From Ascaphus truei (Eukaryota; Chordata; Amphibia; Anura; Ascaphidae): 64,000 nt of DNA. Numbering within the stretch: position 1 is the stretch's first letter; the number at the start of each line of letters is the position of its first letter. The position numbers and the translations under genes are program-made. The notes beneath the pieces were generated by a model, which saw nothing but the letters and a program-made list of their open reading frames with translations, did not search any database and had not been told where the DNA came from. This document shows, one piece after another, positions 22,140 through 32,562 of the stretch. The stretch lies in assembly GCA_036426205.1 (NCBI GenBank), contig CM071573.1, positions 73,568,580 through 73,632,579 on the forward strand, written 5' to 3'.

Positions 22140-23490
22140 ATCTAGGCTTTCTGAATACCATGATAGAAACACTACAAATACTGGAGATTTTATTGACCCA
22201 GTGTTTTTTTTATGAAGGCTTATAGCATTGGCCCCTGATCTTTAAGGGTCAAGTCACAGTCAAGGACAACACCAAGATTTCGCACATGGACAGAGTTTAG
22301 CAGCTGGCAGCCCCCAAGCTTAAGGCCAGTTGGTTGACCTAACTGCAGTCTTGTTGTCTTCCAACAGTGAGCATCCACAAAAGCACTTCTGTCTTATCAG
22401 GATTCAACGTCAACCAACTGTAACTCATCCACTTTAGGAGCTCAGATAAACATCTACTGAAGACTGATAATAGGTCCTTAATGCCTGGTACAAAGGACAA
22501 TTAGAGTTGAGTGTCATCTACATAGAAGTGACAACCCAGACCATTTCATCTGATTGTGTCACCTAGTCACAGCATTTACACTGTGAACACATAGACATAG
22601 AACCTTGTGGCACTCTACATGACAAGAGCACAGATGCAGAGGAGTACACTCCTGAAGATACCCTCTGCAATCTGCCAATGAGAAAGGATCTGAACCAGGT
22701 GAAAACTGTTCCACGCAGTCAACAGAAAGCCTTGAGGCACTTCAGTAATATCCCATTGTCCGCAATATCAAATCCTGCAGAGAGGTAAAGGAGTAGTAAG
22801 ATCGAACAGTCACCACTGTCTCTCACATCAGATAATTTAGTACATGAACCATAGCTGTTTCAGTAATATGCCGTCTTCTGAATCCTGACTGAAACGGGTA
22901 ATACATTTCATGGCTTGAGATACAGCTTTCCAGTTAAGTTGCCATCACTTTATCAATAACCTTATCTAGGAAAGGAAGATTTGATACAGACCTGTATTTC
23001 GCCATGCAATCCGGGTCTAATGAAGGCTTTTTGGGAAGAGGTCTGATGACAGCTTCCTTTAGTGGTTCAGGAAGGATTTCCATCTGCAAAGAGCATAGGA
23101 CTATTTTGGCAAATACTGGGCCAATTACATCAACACAGCCTAAGAGAAGCTTTGTTGGAACTGGGTCCAAATCACAGGTAGTGGGATGCATTTCCTGGAT
23201 TGTTTGCACAAGGTCTTCTACATCCAGATGGTCAAAGCTAGTCCATAAAGCAAGAGAACCTGCATGTTCATGCTTGGAACCCTGACACTTATTAGATAGC
23301 ATAGTCGGGACCCCTGTTAGGATGGACGTTGCTTTATCAGAGAAGAAGAGAGCAGAGTCACCCCGACGGGACTGTGAAAAGGCTTCACCAGACTGCAGAC
23401 ATGCTGGTTTGCAGAGCCTTTCAACAGTGTGGAAACTCTGAGCTGGTCTGTTGTCCACTGCCATAATCTCACGTGACAGGAGGTCTGACT
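22140..23490 (-). mobile_element. Antisense LINE fragment, RT domain (L2/CR1 group-like)
   Basis: Read on the minus strand, this is a decayed LINE ORF2. Reading from 23490 leftwards there is an N-terminal RT region, then SGFRRRH (near 22880), a decayed LLLL.LSAGFD box (near 22785), VPQGS (near 22597), a catalytic-box relative VDDTQL (near 22525), and LNPDKTEVL (near 22395). Several stops and shifts interrupt the later part. It is truncated at both sides. Confidence 0.85.
22934..23464 (-). pseudogene. LINE RT N-terminal fragment, 176 codons open
   Basis: The frame contains DLDPVPTKLL (residues about 97-106), EPLKEAVIRPLPKKPSLDPD (about 132-151) and YRSVSNLPFLDKVIDKV, the standard start of the reverse transcriptase domain in L2/CR1-group LINEs. 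It then breaks, and homology continues in other frames down to about 22140. The catalytic FYVDDTQ-type box lies outside this frame. The ATG used is only the first in-frame one. Confidence 0.85.
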
Positions 23491-23649
23491 TCTTACAATT
23501 AATTGTGAAAATGGAAAAATGTGTGGTGCTCTGAAAAAAAGCCTCAAAATGTTATACAAAAATTGCAAAGTTCAATGGATGCATATAATGTTTCTTGAAA
23601 TGAAACCCCCCAGTAATGAATAAGGGATAACCAATCAATAGGACACAAA

Positions 23650-24060
23650 ACAATGTTGCATTAATCACTCCTCCATTGTAATCTGACTAGTGGGCTAGGA
23701 CCCCCACGAACAATGTAGTAAGGGGCCACACAATAATAAAGTGTCCCAGCATAAGATATCAGAATGGAGTATATGCTAGTGATGAGATAACTCACATTTG
23801 GAGTAGATGATGTCCAAAATTCTTCTTTCCCAATGGGGGGTGTGCTTCCGTTTTTTCTATAGGTAAAATGGACACGAAGCAAGGAAAAAGCAGGCACTAA
23901 TTCTCAAGAGAACAAAAATAGAGATTGAATGAAACCCAGGAGAGTGTGTGCCCATAAAAAGAATGATTTAATGGAACCAGCAAAAAAATACAGCTACATT
24001 ACGGGGTACACAGACCCCCACCAACGCGTTTCGAGTGTGAGCTATTTCTCAAGGTGACAC
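23650..24060 (-). mobile_element. Inverted PLE terminal repeat (pLTR) remnant
   Basis: On the minus strand this begins with a hammerhead-like motif (CTTGAGAA, hairpin, CTCGAAACGCGTTGG at 24021-24054) followed by sequence without genes. It abuts, head to head, the plus-strand PLE coding end at 24063. Inverted partial terminal repeats beside a 5'-truncated body are a known arrangement for Penelope-like elements. The assignment rests on that position plus the motif. Confidence 0.55.
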
Positions 24061-24066
24061 CTCAAA

Positions 24067-24612
24067 ATGGTGTGTTTAGGTCCATGGGTAGTATTCCGTA
24101 AGGCAGCAACTATAGGAAATACATTATCACCCAGCATGCTTCGTCCAAAAAAGTCAAATAGGAATCCACTTTCTCTGTTTCCTAAACTATTAGGCTCGTA
24201 TAAATGTGGACGATGCAAAATATGTCCTAATATGACCAAATCAACTCACTTTTCCGATAAAGACAGAACACGCAGGTTCAAAATTAAATCTTTTATTTCA
24301 TGTCAAACAGATTTTGTTGTATATCTATTAATATGTAAATAACAAACAGTACGTAGGCCTTAAAAGTAGAATTCTCAAGATACGTATTCTTGAACATTTA
24401 AGGCTTATACGGAACAAAGACATGTTGCATCCAGTATCTATCCATTTCAGTACTTGTCCATTGGGTTCAGTGGGATCACTACCGTAGGGGTGGTGACCGT
24501 ATTAAAATATTATATCAGCGAGAAGCACATTGGATCTTCACGCTGAAAACACTGCAACCCAATGGTCTAAATACTGAATGGGACCCGCGTTGTTTCCTTT
24601 GACATCTTTTGA
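24067..24612 (+). pseudogene. PLE GIY-YIG endonuclease domain, frameshifted
   Basis: The first frame (24067-24342) carries VVFRKAATIGNTLSPS, then YKCGRCKICPNM (the CxxCxxC linker typical of PLEs), then CQTDFVVYLLICK. A shift of one base near 24340 moves homology to another frame: KQYVGLKSRILKIRILEHLR (24343-24402). After further damage, GGDRIKILYQREAHWIFTLK and then TLQPNGLNTEWDPRCF follow to about 24602. This matches the end of PLE proteins: VYL and YVG stand for the GIY-YIG halves. The nuclease would cleave DNA for target-primed integration; here it is broken. Confidence 0.85.
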
Positions 24613-24717
24613 TCCTGCTTTGTAATTCATTATTAACTTCTTTTTGGAATCATTGGTATTAGAGTTTAGTATTGATTTTTATTATGTATTTGTAATTTTT
24701 TGCCTCTATCTTGTTGT

Positions 24718-24838
24718 TCCTTCTCTTTCTCTTTCCCTTCCCCTCCCTCCCCCTCCCCCCTTCCTTCCTCCCTCCCCTCCCTTTTCCCCCCACCCCCCAA
24801 CCCCCCTTCCCTCTTCTTCCTCTTTCTTCTTTTTTCTG
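24718..24838 (+). repeat. Polypyrimidine tract
   Basis: Runs of C, CCT and TTC follow each other over about 120 bases with hardly any purine. It lies in the non-coding 3' part of the PLE. Confidence 0.9.
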
Positions 24839-25470
24839 CCATTTAAGACCTACAAACATATATAATATTTGAATTTAAACATTCTCTTAGATGTTATTAC
24901 TAACAATAGAGATGGATAGACATGGTTTGATTCACAGACCGTGTCTTTAATAAGGGGTTAAATACTATATGTTGTCCTTAATGTTTTTATCTCTAGAGAT
25001 GTTGCACACAGTGTTTTTATTTTATCTCTGATGTTATATTACCAGTACAGTGCATAATTCATTTGCTAAGAAAGAGTGAGACAAGTATATGTGTTCACAC
25101 AGCCCATGGATAGCAGTGATATACATATTTATTAAGATAGCTGTGCACCTGTTAAAGTTGTTATGGTATTGGTACTTCAGAGGTTAATATTCAAAGCCTG
25201 TTTTTCACGGACTTTTTTACTTTAAATATGCAGGCTCAGACCACATCTCCCCACTCCAAGACGAAGCGCTGATTCGAGCGTTAAACGCGTTGAGGGGGAG
25301 ACTGTGGTGTAGCCTGTTGTCCGTTTGTCATCGAAATAAAGTTTGCTCTACTATCCGGAAGTGCCCTGGATTTTGTCACCGGTTGTGGCGCCGGATTCCC
25401 TTCTCTTCTATACAGCAATAAATGGTTGTTTGACCAGGCAACTGGGTCTATTGTACATATTAGACATATA

Positions 25471-25960
25471 GGGGCCTATGCAGAGAGCAGCGCTATTTCG
25501 AAATTCGCCATTTTTTGGAGAAAATCGCGCAGAAAGCAGCAGAAAATGGCGAGTTCCGAAAAACGCGCCAATTTTTCTTTTCTATTTGTAAAACTCGCCT
25601 CGCGGCTGGCGAGAAACTCAATCTCGCCAGTTTTAAAAATATCCGTATGCAGAGAGGCGCGAACGGCATCTAGCGGCTGTTCGCGCCAATAAAATGGCGC
25701 GATTGTCTCCTTTTTGCCTCGCCAAAAAAAACTGGCAAGAAGCTGCCGCTCGCGGCCATTGCAAAGGGAAAAAAAAGGCGCAAATTTGTTTTTACACGTT
25801 TCTGAAGCGCGCATCTCGCCAATTTAAACTCGCCACACGCATCCATGTTAAACATAGCAGAATTCGCACTTTTCTGCATATGGAGAATAAAACTCTCCAA
25901 AAAAGCTACTTTTTAATAAATTCGCCAATTTTAAAATTCGCTGCTCTCTGCATAGGCCCC
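25471..25960. mobile_element. CpG-rich MITE with 22-bp perfect terminal inverted repeats
   Basis: The ends GGGGCCTATGCAGAGAGCAG(CG) and (CG)CTGCTCTCTGCATAGGCCCC are exact inverses over 22 bp. The inside is dense in 'tcgcca', 'gcgcg' and 'ggcgaga' motifs and partly self-complementary. I could not see a clear target duplication (flanks ATATA and AAAGT). The ends resemble the outer ends of FB copies 1 and 3. No transposase frame is present. Confidence 0.85.
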
Positions 25961-26882
25961 AAAGTGTCTTGCCTTCAGAGATTCCCAAATTCAGTTTAAC
26001 ATTAATATTGCGCAGAAACAGGATTCTTTGTATGATCTCAATGAAACTGAAAACATAAATCCTGATTTAAAGAAAGAATAGTTTGGTGAGTGTAATAGCA
26101 TTGTTAATTGAGCACAATCCCCTTTTTAAGGGACTTTAATGGGTCCCCATTTTAAGGCTACCTTTATATTATAACGAATATTTAATATTTAATCGCGATC
26201 TTAGGCAGTTAAATTAAAATCAAGGGCACCATTGAATCCTATAAGTGACATTTAAGAATTACAGTGCTAACAATCAACACCAGGGCAGTAAAACATTATT
26301 AACACAACATGATTTACACATTCCCTACAGGAAAGATAAGCTCAATACAGAGAATAGCATGACTTGTAATTCAGAATGTGGAGAGCTTCTTAAATATGAT
26401 CCTGACTATGTTTGTTATTTCTACTCATCTTAATTTCATAAGGGACAAAGAGGAGTGGGTGGCAATTTTATTGAATGTCATATTACATTTTCTACAATCG
26501 ACAAATCTACATTAGAAAAAGCTTAATGGGATTGGTTAATTAAAATAATGGATATGCCAGGGGCTGAAAGAAATAATGAACATATGGCTTGCAAAGCTAA
26601 CAATGTTCAAAACTGCATGTTGTATAAAAGAGTTACTCAAGCAGCATCCATTACACAATAACACATGTATAACCGAATCTGGTGTCAATGAGTCTAATTC
26701 TATTAAGAGTGATAGCGCCGATTCAGCACTACCGCACGAAAAGCCCCATTGACTTCAATATGGCACTTTACAGATGCCCAATGTGTGTAAGCTAAAAGTT
26801 GTACTCCAACTGTTGTATCATTTAGATATGGAAAGTGTAGGTAATTCCAGGGAAGATATATTATTTGTATGACATGTAGCCA
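25961..26882. other. Sequence without recognisable genes
   Basis: AT-rich, with no motif or long frame that I can name. Confidence 0.55.
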
Positions 26883-27548
26883 TGTAACCCCATGGCTACT
26901 AACCCTCTACCTAACACATAAGCCCTGGTACCAGTGTAGGCAGTGTTAGGGTTAAATCTACGCCCTTGCTACTGCTGTAGCAGTAAACAACTCCCTTGAG
27001 TGACAGGGGGAGGGGGGGCCTAAGGCCTGTGTACTGCCGTATCAGGGGCTCAGACCTGGATACAAAAGGGGCTGTAGATCCAAATTTAGAGAGTTCTCCT
27101 TAATCAGGGAAGAGAGAGAGATCCCTCCCACAGGGGAGTGGAAACAACTACCCCATACTCCACCAGGAAACATGGCAGTAAGGGATAGATCTTTTGGGTC
27201 TCAAGCCCTGGGGTTTGAGTCCAGGGACCAGAAGAAAGGCATTGTTGATGTGTACGACTGTACTCAATAAATACCAGTTGCTGCTTTTATACTCCTGCCT
27301 GTGACTGCAGTTTATCAGGGGGAGTGCAAGAGGGTTTTCCTGCAGGGACTGCACCCAGCACTGATGGGGCCTGCTGGGAATGGAGATGAGAGCTCTATAT
27401 CAAAAGCCTGTCCTGTCTTCCCAAAAGTCTGTCCTGTCTTCCCCACTGCCATTGGCGACACTCAGCAATCCTGCAAGCCTCACAGATACATCACAACGAG
27501 GGTACAGTAACAGTGAAATCTCCCAGAGGGTGGGGAACACGTGTTACA
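26883..27548 (+). mobile_element. Solo LTR, family B, copy 1
   Basis: It starts TGTAACC and ends GTGTTACA, so the ends are TG..CA with six-base inverted termini. An AATAAA polyadenylation signal is at about 27267. Flanking 4-mers are GCCA and GACA, compatible with a 4-bp duplication carrying one mutation. It shares CATAAGCCCTGGTA.CAGTG, ACTCCCTTGAGTGACAGGGGG, ATACTCCTGCCTG and AAAGCCTGTCCTG with copy 2 at 37 kb. No internal genes remain. Confidence 0.7.
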
Positions 27549-28479
27549 GACACTAAAGTGCCAAGGGATGTGACAGTGGATATGAGGAAGTTTTAAATAT
27601 TTACATAACTTTTTTTTATAATGACTTAAGTATATGTAAGTAACTTGAGTTATCTAGTTATGTTTGATTGGTTTAGATGCAGTCTTCTGATCATGGATAG
27701 TAATCAAGTCATAAACAATATACAGTACATGCAAATTACAGTCGCTCATGGAAAGTACCGAAGGGTTTCAGAATATCTTTGGAGCCCAGTAAGTTATAAT
27801 ATTACTAATGCTCAGTCCTGATGATTCTTAACACGGAGCCATCAGCACATACAGATGTATAGTAGCAAGACTTTCTGTCTCCAGAGTCACTTCTGAAAAA
27901 GCTTAAACCTGCGGCTCCTGTATTAGTGCTGCTGTGGCCAACCTGCAGGGGGTCCATGCGTCCAAATTGGACCCCCGTAGTGAGAAGTTACTGGGGCAGT
28001 TGTTGCCCCATGGCTTTCTGTGGTGTCGAAAACAGTAAGTCTTGCTACATCTGAATATTTGCAATGGGCTTATTTTCCCATTTAGGCACACGGTCTTGCA
28101 AAAAAATTGACCGTGACAGCCCTCACCTTTACAAAGACTGCTTATGTGGTGGAAACGTTGGTATTGCCATTAGATCAATTTTTTGGAAAGACCGTATGCC
28201 TGGATGCTTTCCTTCTGCTTTGTGACCTCTTTGGGGTAGTACAGGATCTTTCCCATCTCCGAGAGCACTGGCAATGTATTTATATTGCAGCCATTACACT
28301 GTGCCTGTAACCCTCTCTGCGCTCTCTGATTTTCCCATTTGACCGTTATACAACAGTCACAACAGTTTAAATAATCTAATTTACCCTACTGTTCATGGAA
28401 ACATGATTACATGGTTGGGCATACTATACTGTATGTACCTCCTGCAATTTGCTACTTTCAACTGACTTGTTCCAATTTT
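27549..28479. other. Sequence without recognisable genes
   Basis: No gene or defined element. A GTGGAAACGTTGG string near 28145-28157 resembles the second half of the hammerhead-like motifs elsewhere, but its first half is not visible. Confidence 0.45.
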
Positions 28480-28695
28480 CTGACTGGCACTGAGTTTGAA
28501 GCAGGGAAACCTGGTTCAATTCCCGGTGTCGACTCCTTGTGACCTTGGGCAAGTCACTTTATCTACCTGTGCCTCAGACACTAAAACATAGATTGTAAGC
28601 TCCATGGGGCAGGGACCTGTGTCTGCAAAATGTCTCTGTAAAATGCTATGTAAAATTAGCAGCGCTATACAAGAACATGCTATTATTATGTTAAG
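28480..28695 (+). mobile_element. CORE/MIR-type SINE with L2-like tail
   Basis: A pol III B-box-like GGTTCAATTCCC (28513-28524) is followed by the conserved core 'gtgaccttgggcaagtcact' (28539-28558) and CCTGTGCCTCAG (28566-28577), the hallmark of MIR/CORE SINEs. The tail 'agattgtaagctccatgggg' matches the 3' end of the L2-like LINE at 45233. This fits a tRNA-derived SINE mobilised by an L2-clade LINE. The 5' head is only partly recognisable. Confidence 0.85.
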
Positions 28696-28881
28696 AAACA
28701 GTGATCTATACTGGATCTACATCTATTTTACTTTCTAATAATTATTTTATTTAAATAACAAGAATACAAAGGAGATTATTGGTGGCACACCACTGTTTTA
28801 AAGAATTTTTTTTTAAGGAGTTTACATGTGGTGCTCACCTTCCGTTGATCCTGGCGTCCCAAAGCTGGATCCAAAGTAATA

Positions 28882-29143
28882 GCAAGATAGGAGAAAGGAA
28901 GAGGCACACAAATTGTAGTGGAATCAAATGATTTCAAATGTATTGATGCATCAGAGCTAACAATAGTAACGTTTCAGGACAAGCAGTCCCTTCCTCAGAC
29001 CAAACACCTTTTTTGAGGTGTTTGGTCTGAGGAAGGGACTGCTTGTCCTGAAACGTTACTATTGTTAGCTCTGATGCATCAATACATTTGAAATCATTTG
29101 ATTCCACTACAATTTGTGTGCCTCTTCCTTTCTCCTATCTTGC
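28882..29143. repeat. Perfect palindrome, 128-bp arms, 6-base loop
   Basis: Bases 28882-29009 are the exact reverse complement of 29016-29143, with the loop TTTTGA-like region 29010-29015. I checked the arms base by base and found no mismatch. Each arm carries a hammerhead-like motif (TCTGAGGAAGGGAC..GTCCTGAAACGTT) at 28969-28999 (minus) and 29026-29056 (plus). An assembly or template-switch artefact is possible. Confidence 0.95.
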
Positions 29144-29738
29144 ATTTAAATAACAAGCAAATATAACACTGGTTGTAAAACACAAGCAGTATTATGAATG
29201 GGGGGTTTGATGCTTGGTTTAATGCTGCTTTAAACTTAATCTAATTTGGAGTGACCTTTTATATTATAATTTCAACACCCTGCTCTTATCTTACCGTATT
29301 ATGTAAAGCTTTTCCATTAATTTATGACTACAGTGTTTTGTGAGAAACGTTGTATCACATCACTCAGTCCAATTGTGACAATAAAACAAAAGAAATTGTA
29401 AAAGGCAAATTTCTATACAATGTCTTATATATTCCCAAGTGCCAGGCAGGCATGTGACACAGGTGCGGACAACTGTGGGGACCACCCGGGGACCACGTTT
29501 GCCTGTTGTATTAAGCTTGTGTGTAAAATAAATAAATAATGATTTTATATGGAGGCACAGGGTAGTTGGTTTGTGTATTGTTTATTAAATATTGTAATGG
29601 TTTATTGGGGGCCTAGGAGGTGGGTAGTGGGGCTGTTGTGTGTATTTTCTTTATTGTGGGTAGCGGGGGTGGGTCAGGGGGTATTGTCCCCAAAGTTTGG
29701 TGTTTAGGCCTACCGGGTGGGCAGAGGGGGAGGGTGGG

Positions 29739-29792
29739 TTAACTCCTTAATTACTATAGCGGTTACTAACCGCTAAGATGATTAAGGGGTTA
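29739..29792. repeat. Recurrent FB palindrome
   Basis: TTAACTCCTTAATTACTATAGCGGTTACTAACCGCTAAGATGATTAAGGGGTTA; a near-perfect fold, 44 bases upstream of the exon-like block. Confidence 0.85.
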
Positions 29793-29836
29793 GGGGACAT
29801 TAGATTGTCTTTTTTATTCTTCTGTATTGTTTGTAG

Positions 29837-29892
29837 CAACAGAGGGCATGAACTGTGATGATTACGACGTTCATCATGGCTGCCTGGCAAGG
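29837..29892 (+). other. Exon-like block of FB element, copy 3
   Basis: It follows TTGTATTGTTTGTAG (acceptor-like, AG at 29835-29836) and runs into GTGAGT at 29893-29898. The ATG at 29848 opens a short frame (MNCDDYDVHHGCLAR) up to the donor-like site. The edges agree with the copies at 2.5 and 21.5 kb although the interior has diverged. Confidence 0.45.
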
Positions 29893-30097
29893 GTGAGTGC
29901 AAGATTTATTCACTTAATTTATGCTGCTTAATGTTTTATTTTAAATGGGCAAATGCACTATTATCCATATCTGGATAATAGTAATTTTGCCCATTATGGT
30001 ACTGTATGTGTAAGGGGGTAGGGGGTGTATTTATTTAAAGGTATTGTTTATTTTTGGGGGGCACACGATTGGTACTGCAGGCCAGCAGGGACCCCTG

Positions 30098-30215
30098 GAC
30101 TCCCGTGGGGATCACCCGAGGGCCACGGACACCCGCGGGGATCACTGAAGGGCCCACGGACACCCGTTGGGATCACTCAGGGACTCCCGCGGGGATCACC
30201 CGGGAACACCCACTG
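30098..30215 (+). repeat. Minisatellite, about 30-bp units
   Basis: GGAC(T/A)CCCG..GGGATCAC units start at 30098, 30127, 30158 and 30181. They lie where FB copy 1 has a shorter 'aacacccgagggcccc' segment (2811-2826). Confidence 0.8.
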
Positions 30216-30555
30216 GCCTGTTGTATTAATGGTGTGCCTGAAATAAGGTAAGCAAACATTTTTTGTCTGTCCAGCTTTTTTGCGCCAACCTTTAGCTGGC
30301 GCTTTAATCTGGCGTGCTTTTAAAGTACGATTGAGTTATCACTGCTTAGTGAATCCCGCTGACTGACAAAAACATCTCGTTTTGCCGTTTTTTTGCCTGA
30401 TCGGACGTGTTTTGCTTACAGGGCTGAATAAATGCCTTTTAAGGCCGATAAAGTGCTGTTATCACTGCTTAGTGAATCGCGCAGCAGGCTGTATTGGCCT
30501 TAAAAGCCACTTTGCGCTCTTAAAAGCAGTTACCACTGCTTAGTGCATAGCCCCC

Positions 30556-32558
30556 AATGTGTGTTATCATGCCCTCCTCTTTATGTTTGTGCAGTATCAA
30601 ATGTCATTGTCTGCAGTATTTCCAATGAGCATAAGTTATCCTTGCAGCACAATGCTCTAATAATGATGACAACATATGGCATGATTTATGAAGGGTTATA
30701 ACTATGGAATTACAATTATTCAGTAGCTATCAGACAGACCCAAAAGGTGTTGAGGGATTTAAAAATGCTTTCCACCAAGTTACCTCCACTATCAAGAATC
30801 ATTTCACCTTGCAAAGCATTTTACAGCAAGGTATCCACCAGGTTTGTCATTCAATACTGATGTGATATTGCCAGAAAAGAGAGATGAGAGTAAGCTCCAT
30901 GTGATGATATGTAACTAAGCATCCCTAAATTTATGTGCTCTGGTTTAAGCCCTGTTTTTTTCCCCTACACAGGCTCTTGTTTTAATTCATTGTAGAGTGA
31001 GCTGTGTATTTGCAGCGTAAATTGTTTATGCAGCTTATGGAGAGACAAGTAGACACCCATGGAAATCAAATGCTGAACAATCTGGAGAGCCTCTAGAGTA
31101 CATTTCTAGAGAATTAGGAAAACCTTCATATATTACATGGTAATAAAGAGTGTTAAGACAGTGACAAAGGACTGTGCAATATAATGGGGTCTGGAAGGGG
31201 GGAGTGGAATGTACCTAATAGGTTTCTACGCACTTGTGGTGACTGACATTAAATAGCATACCCATTTGAAATAGTGAGAGAAAGACCGATTGTAATAGAA
31301 TCCCAAATGCTACATATATCCTCCGAAACACACCTTTAGACCTCATGTGGAGAAAAATCTGTGCCTAAAAAGTACCACTTCTGAGATACCTGGGACATAT
31401 GCTAATATGGATATGCAAAGTATATTTAAATGAGTTACATTCTCTCTGACTTCAAATCTCTCAATACAGACATAACACGAGTCCTGTTATTTGAAGCTAA
31501 CGCAAGGTAATGCTAAGTTTTAACTTAATATGCCATTAAGCCTATGTGAATGATATCACTAACCAATGTTGTTTTTGTATAAAATTAGCCTTCTGGATTC
31601 ATGTCAACCTCAGGTAAAATAATACACTTTTACTGATTTTGATAGCAATCTGTTATGAGCCCGGGGTTAACGGAGCTCTGTGGATCTGGACCAAGTTGCT
31701 GTACCCTCCTTGTTTCCCTTCTTCAACTTAGTCCACTAACAGGAAAGTGAATTGCAGAGATGGTACAATGTCACCGTTGGGCCCAGGGTGGAAGGCAGGG
31801 TTGATTTGGAAGCACACTGCTCTTGAGGAACTCTGTTGAATTGAGAAATATCTGGGGGGTTAGGGTCGCAGTATTTATTTGTTCACGTCTTAAACTGCAA
31901 AACCAGGATAATATTAAAGCAAACAACAGCACCTGATTTATCAAAGAAAAGGAGTCCCATGCAAAAGGGGGTTGGCTGGTTTCGACAGAAACAAAACAAA
32001 ACTCTGCTTATTGAAGAACCCTTGGATAAAAGTTCTGAAAATAGATGGCCTACATCAAAGTACATTATCCCAAAAATGCTTTTATTATAACTCAAAAGGT
32101 GCAAGTCATTAATATTGCACTGCTAAAAATAAAGCATGTTTTACTGCATCTGACAAAAAAAACAGCACCAAAATGGCTAAAGAACATTAACAAATCCTAT
32201 TGTTTTCTTTTTTCATAGTAACTTTTTCCTGTATCCCTAAAATCTGGAAAATGCAATAATAACATAAGTTACAACAAAAAAGAAAAACAATAGGATTTGT
32301 TTCATTTGATCTATCTGAGGCACTTTCTTTGCATTGATTTTGCCCCAGTTTGCACCCATGAGACTATGATGAATAGAGCCCAACAGAGGGAGAAAAGTCT
32401 TTATAAAATGGTTAGTAAAATCTTATAAATTTAAGTCTTTGAAGAAAAAAAACAGAAGAGAATTGCAAGACTCAGCTTGTTTATAACTGTATATGATATT
32501 TTACATAAAAAATGGAATTAACTTGCAAACCAGCACAGTGTTCTACATAATTGTTTGA
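30556..32558. other. Sequence without recognisable genes
   Basis: No exon, RNA gene or bounded element was recognised. A short G/C-richer island at about 31655-31870 may be a dispersed repeat piece. Confidence 0.5.
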
Positions 32559-32562
32559 GTTA

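Larger units (their letters stand above)
24063..25440 (+). mobile_element. 5'-truncated Penelope-like element (PLE)
   Basis: The 3' part of a PLE: end of the coding region with the Cys-rich linker and GIY-YIG endonuclease (24067-24612), a long 3' non-coding stretch that includes a polypyrimidine tract, and a degenerate hammerhead-like motif at 25259-25290 (AAGACGAA, six-pair stem, AAACGCGTTG). The RT domain is missing. The 3' limit is approximate; the MITE at 25471 follows closely. Confidence 0.8.
29450..30555 (+). mobile_element. FB element fragment, copy 3
   Basis: It carries the palindrome (29739-29792), exon-like block (29837-29892), an ACTATTATCC..GGATAATAGT hairpin (about 29959-29982), 'cacacgattggtactgcaggccagc' and a 30-bp minisatellite. 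Past 30250 come 'cactgcttagtga' repeats. It ends CTTAGTGCATAGCCCCC at 30555, which is a diverged form of the MITE terminus at 25471. The left end is not found. Confidence 0.7.
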
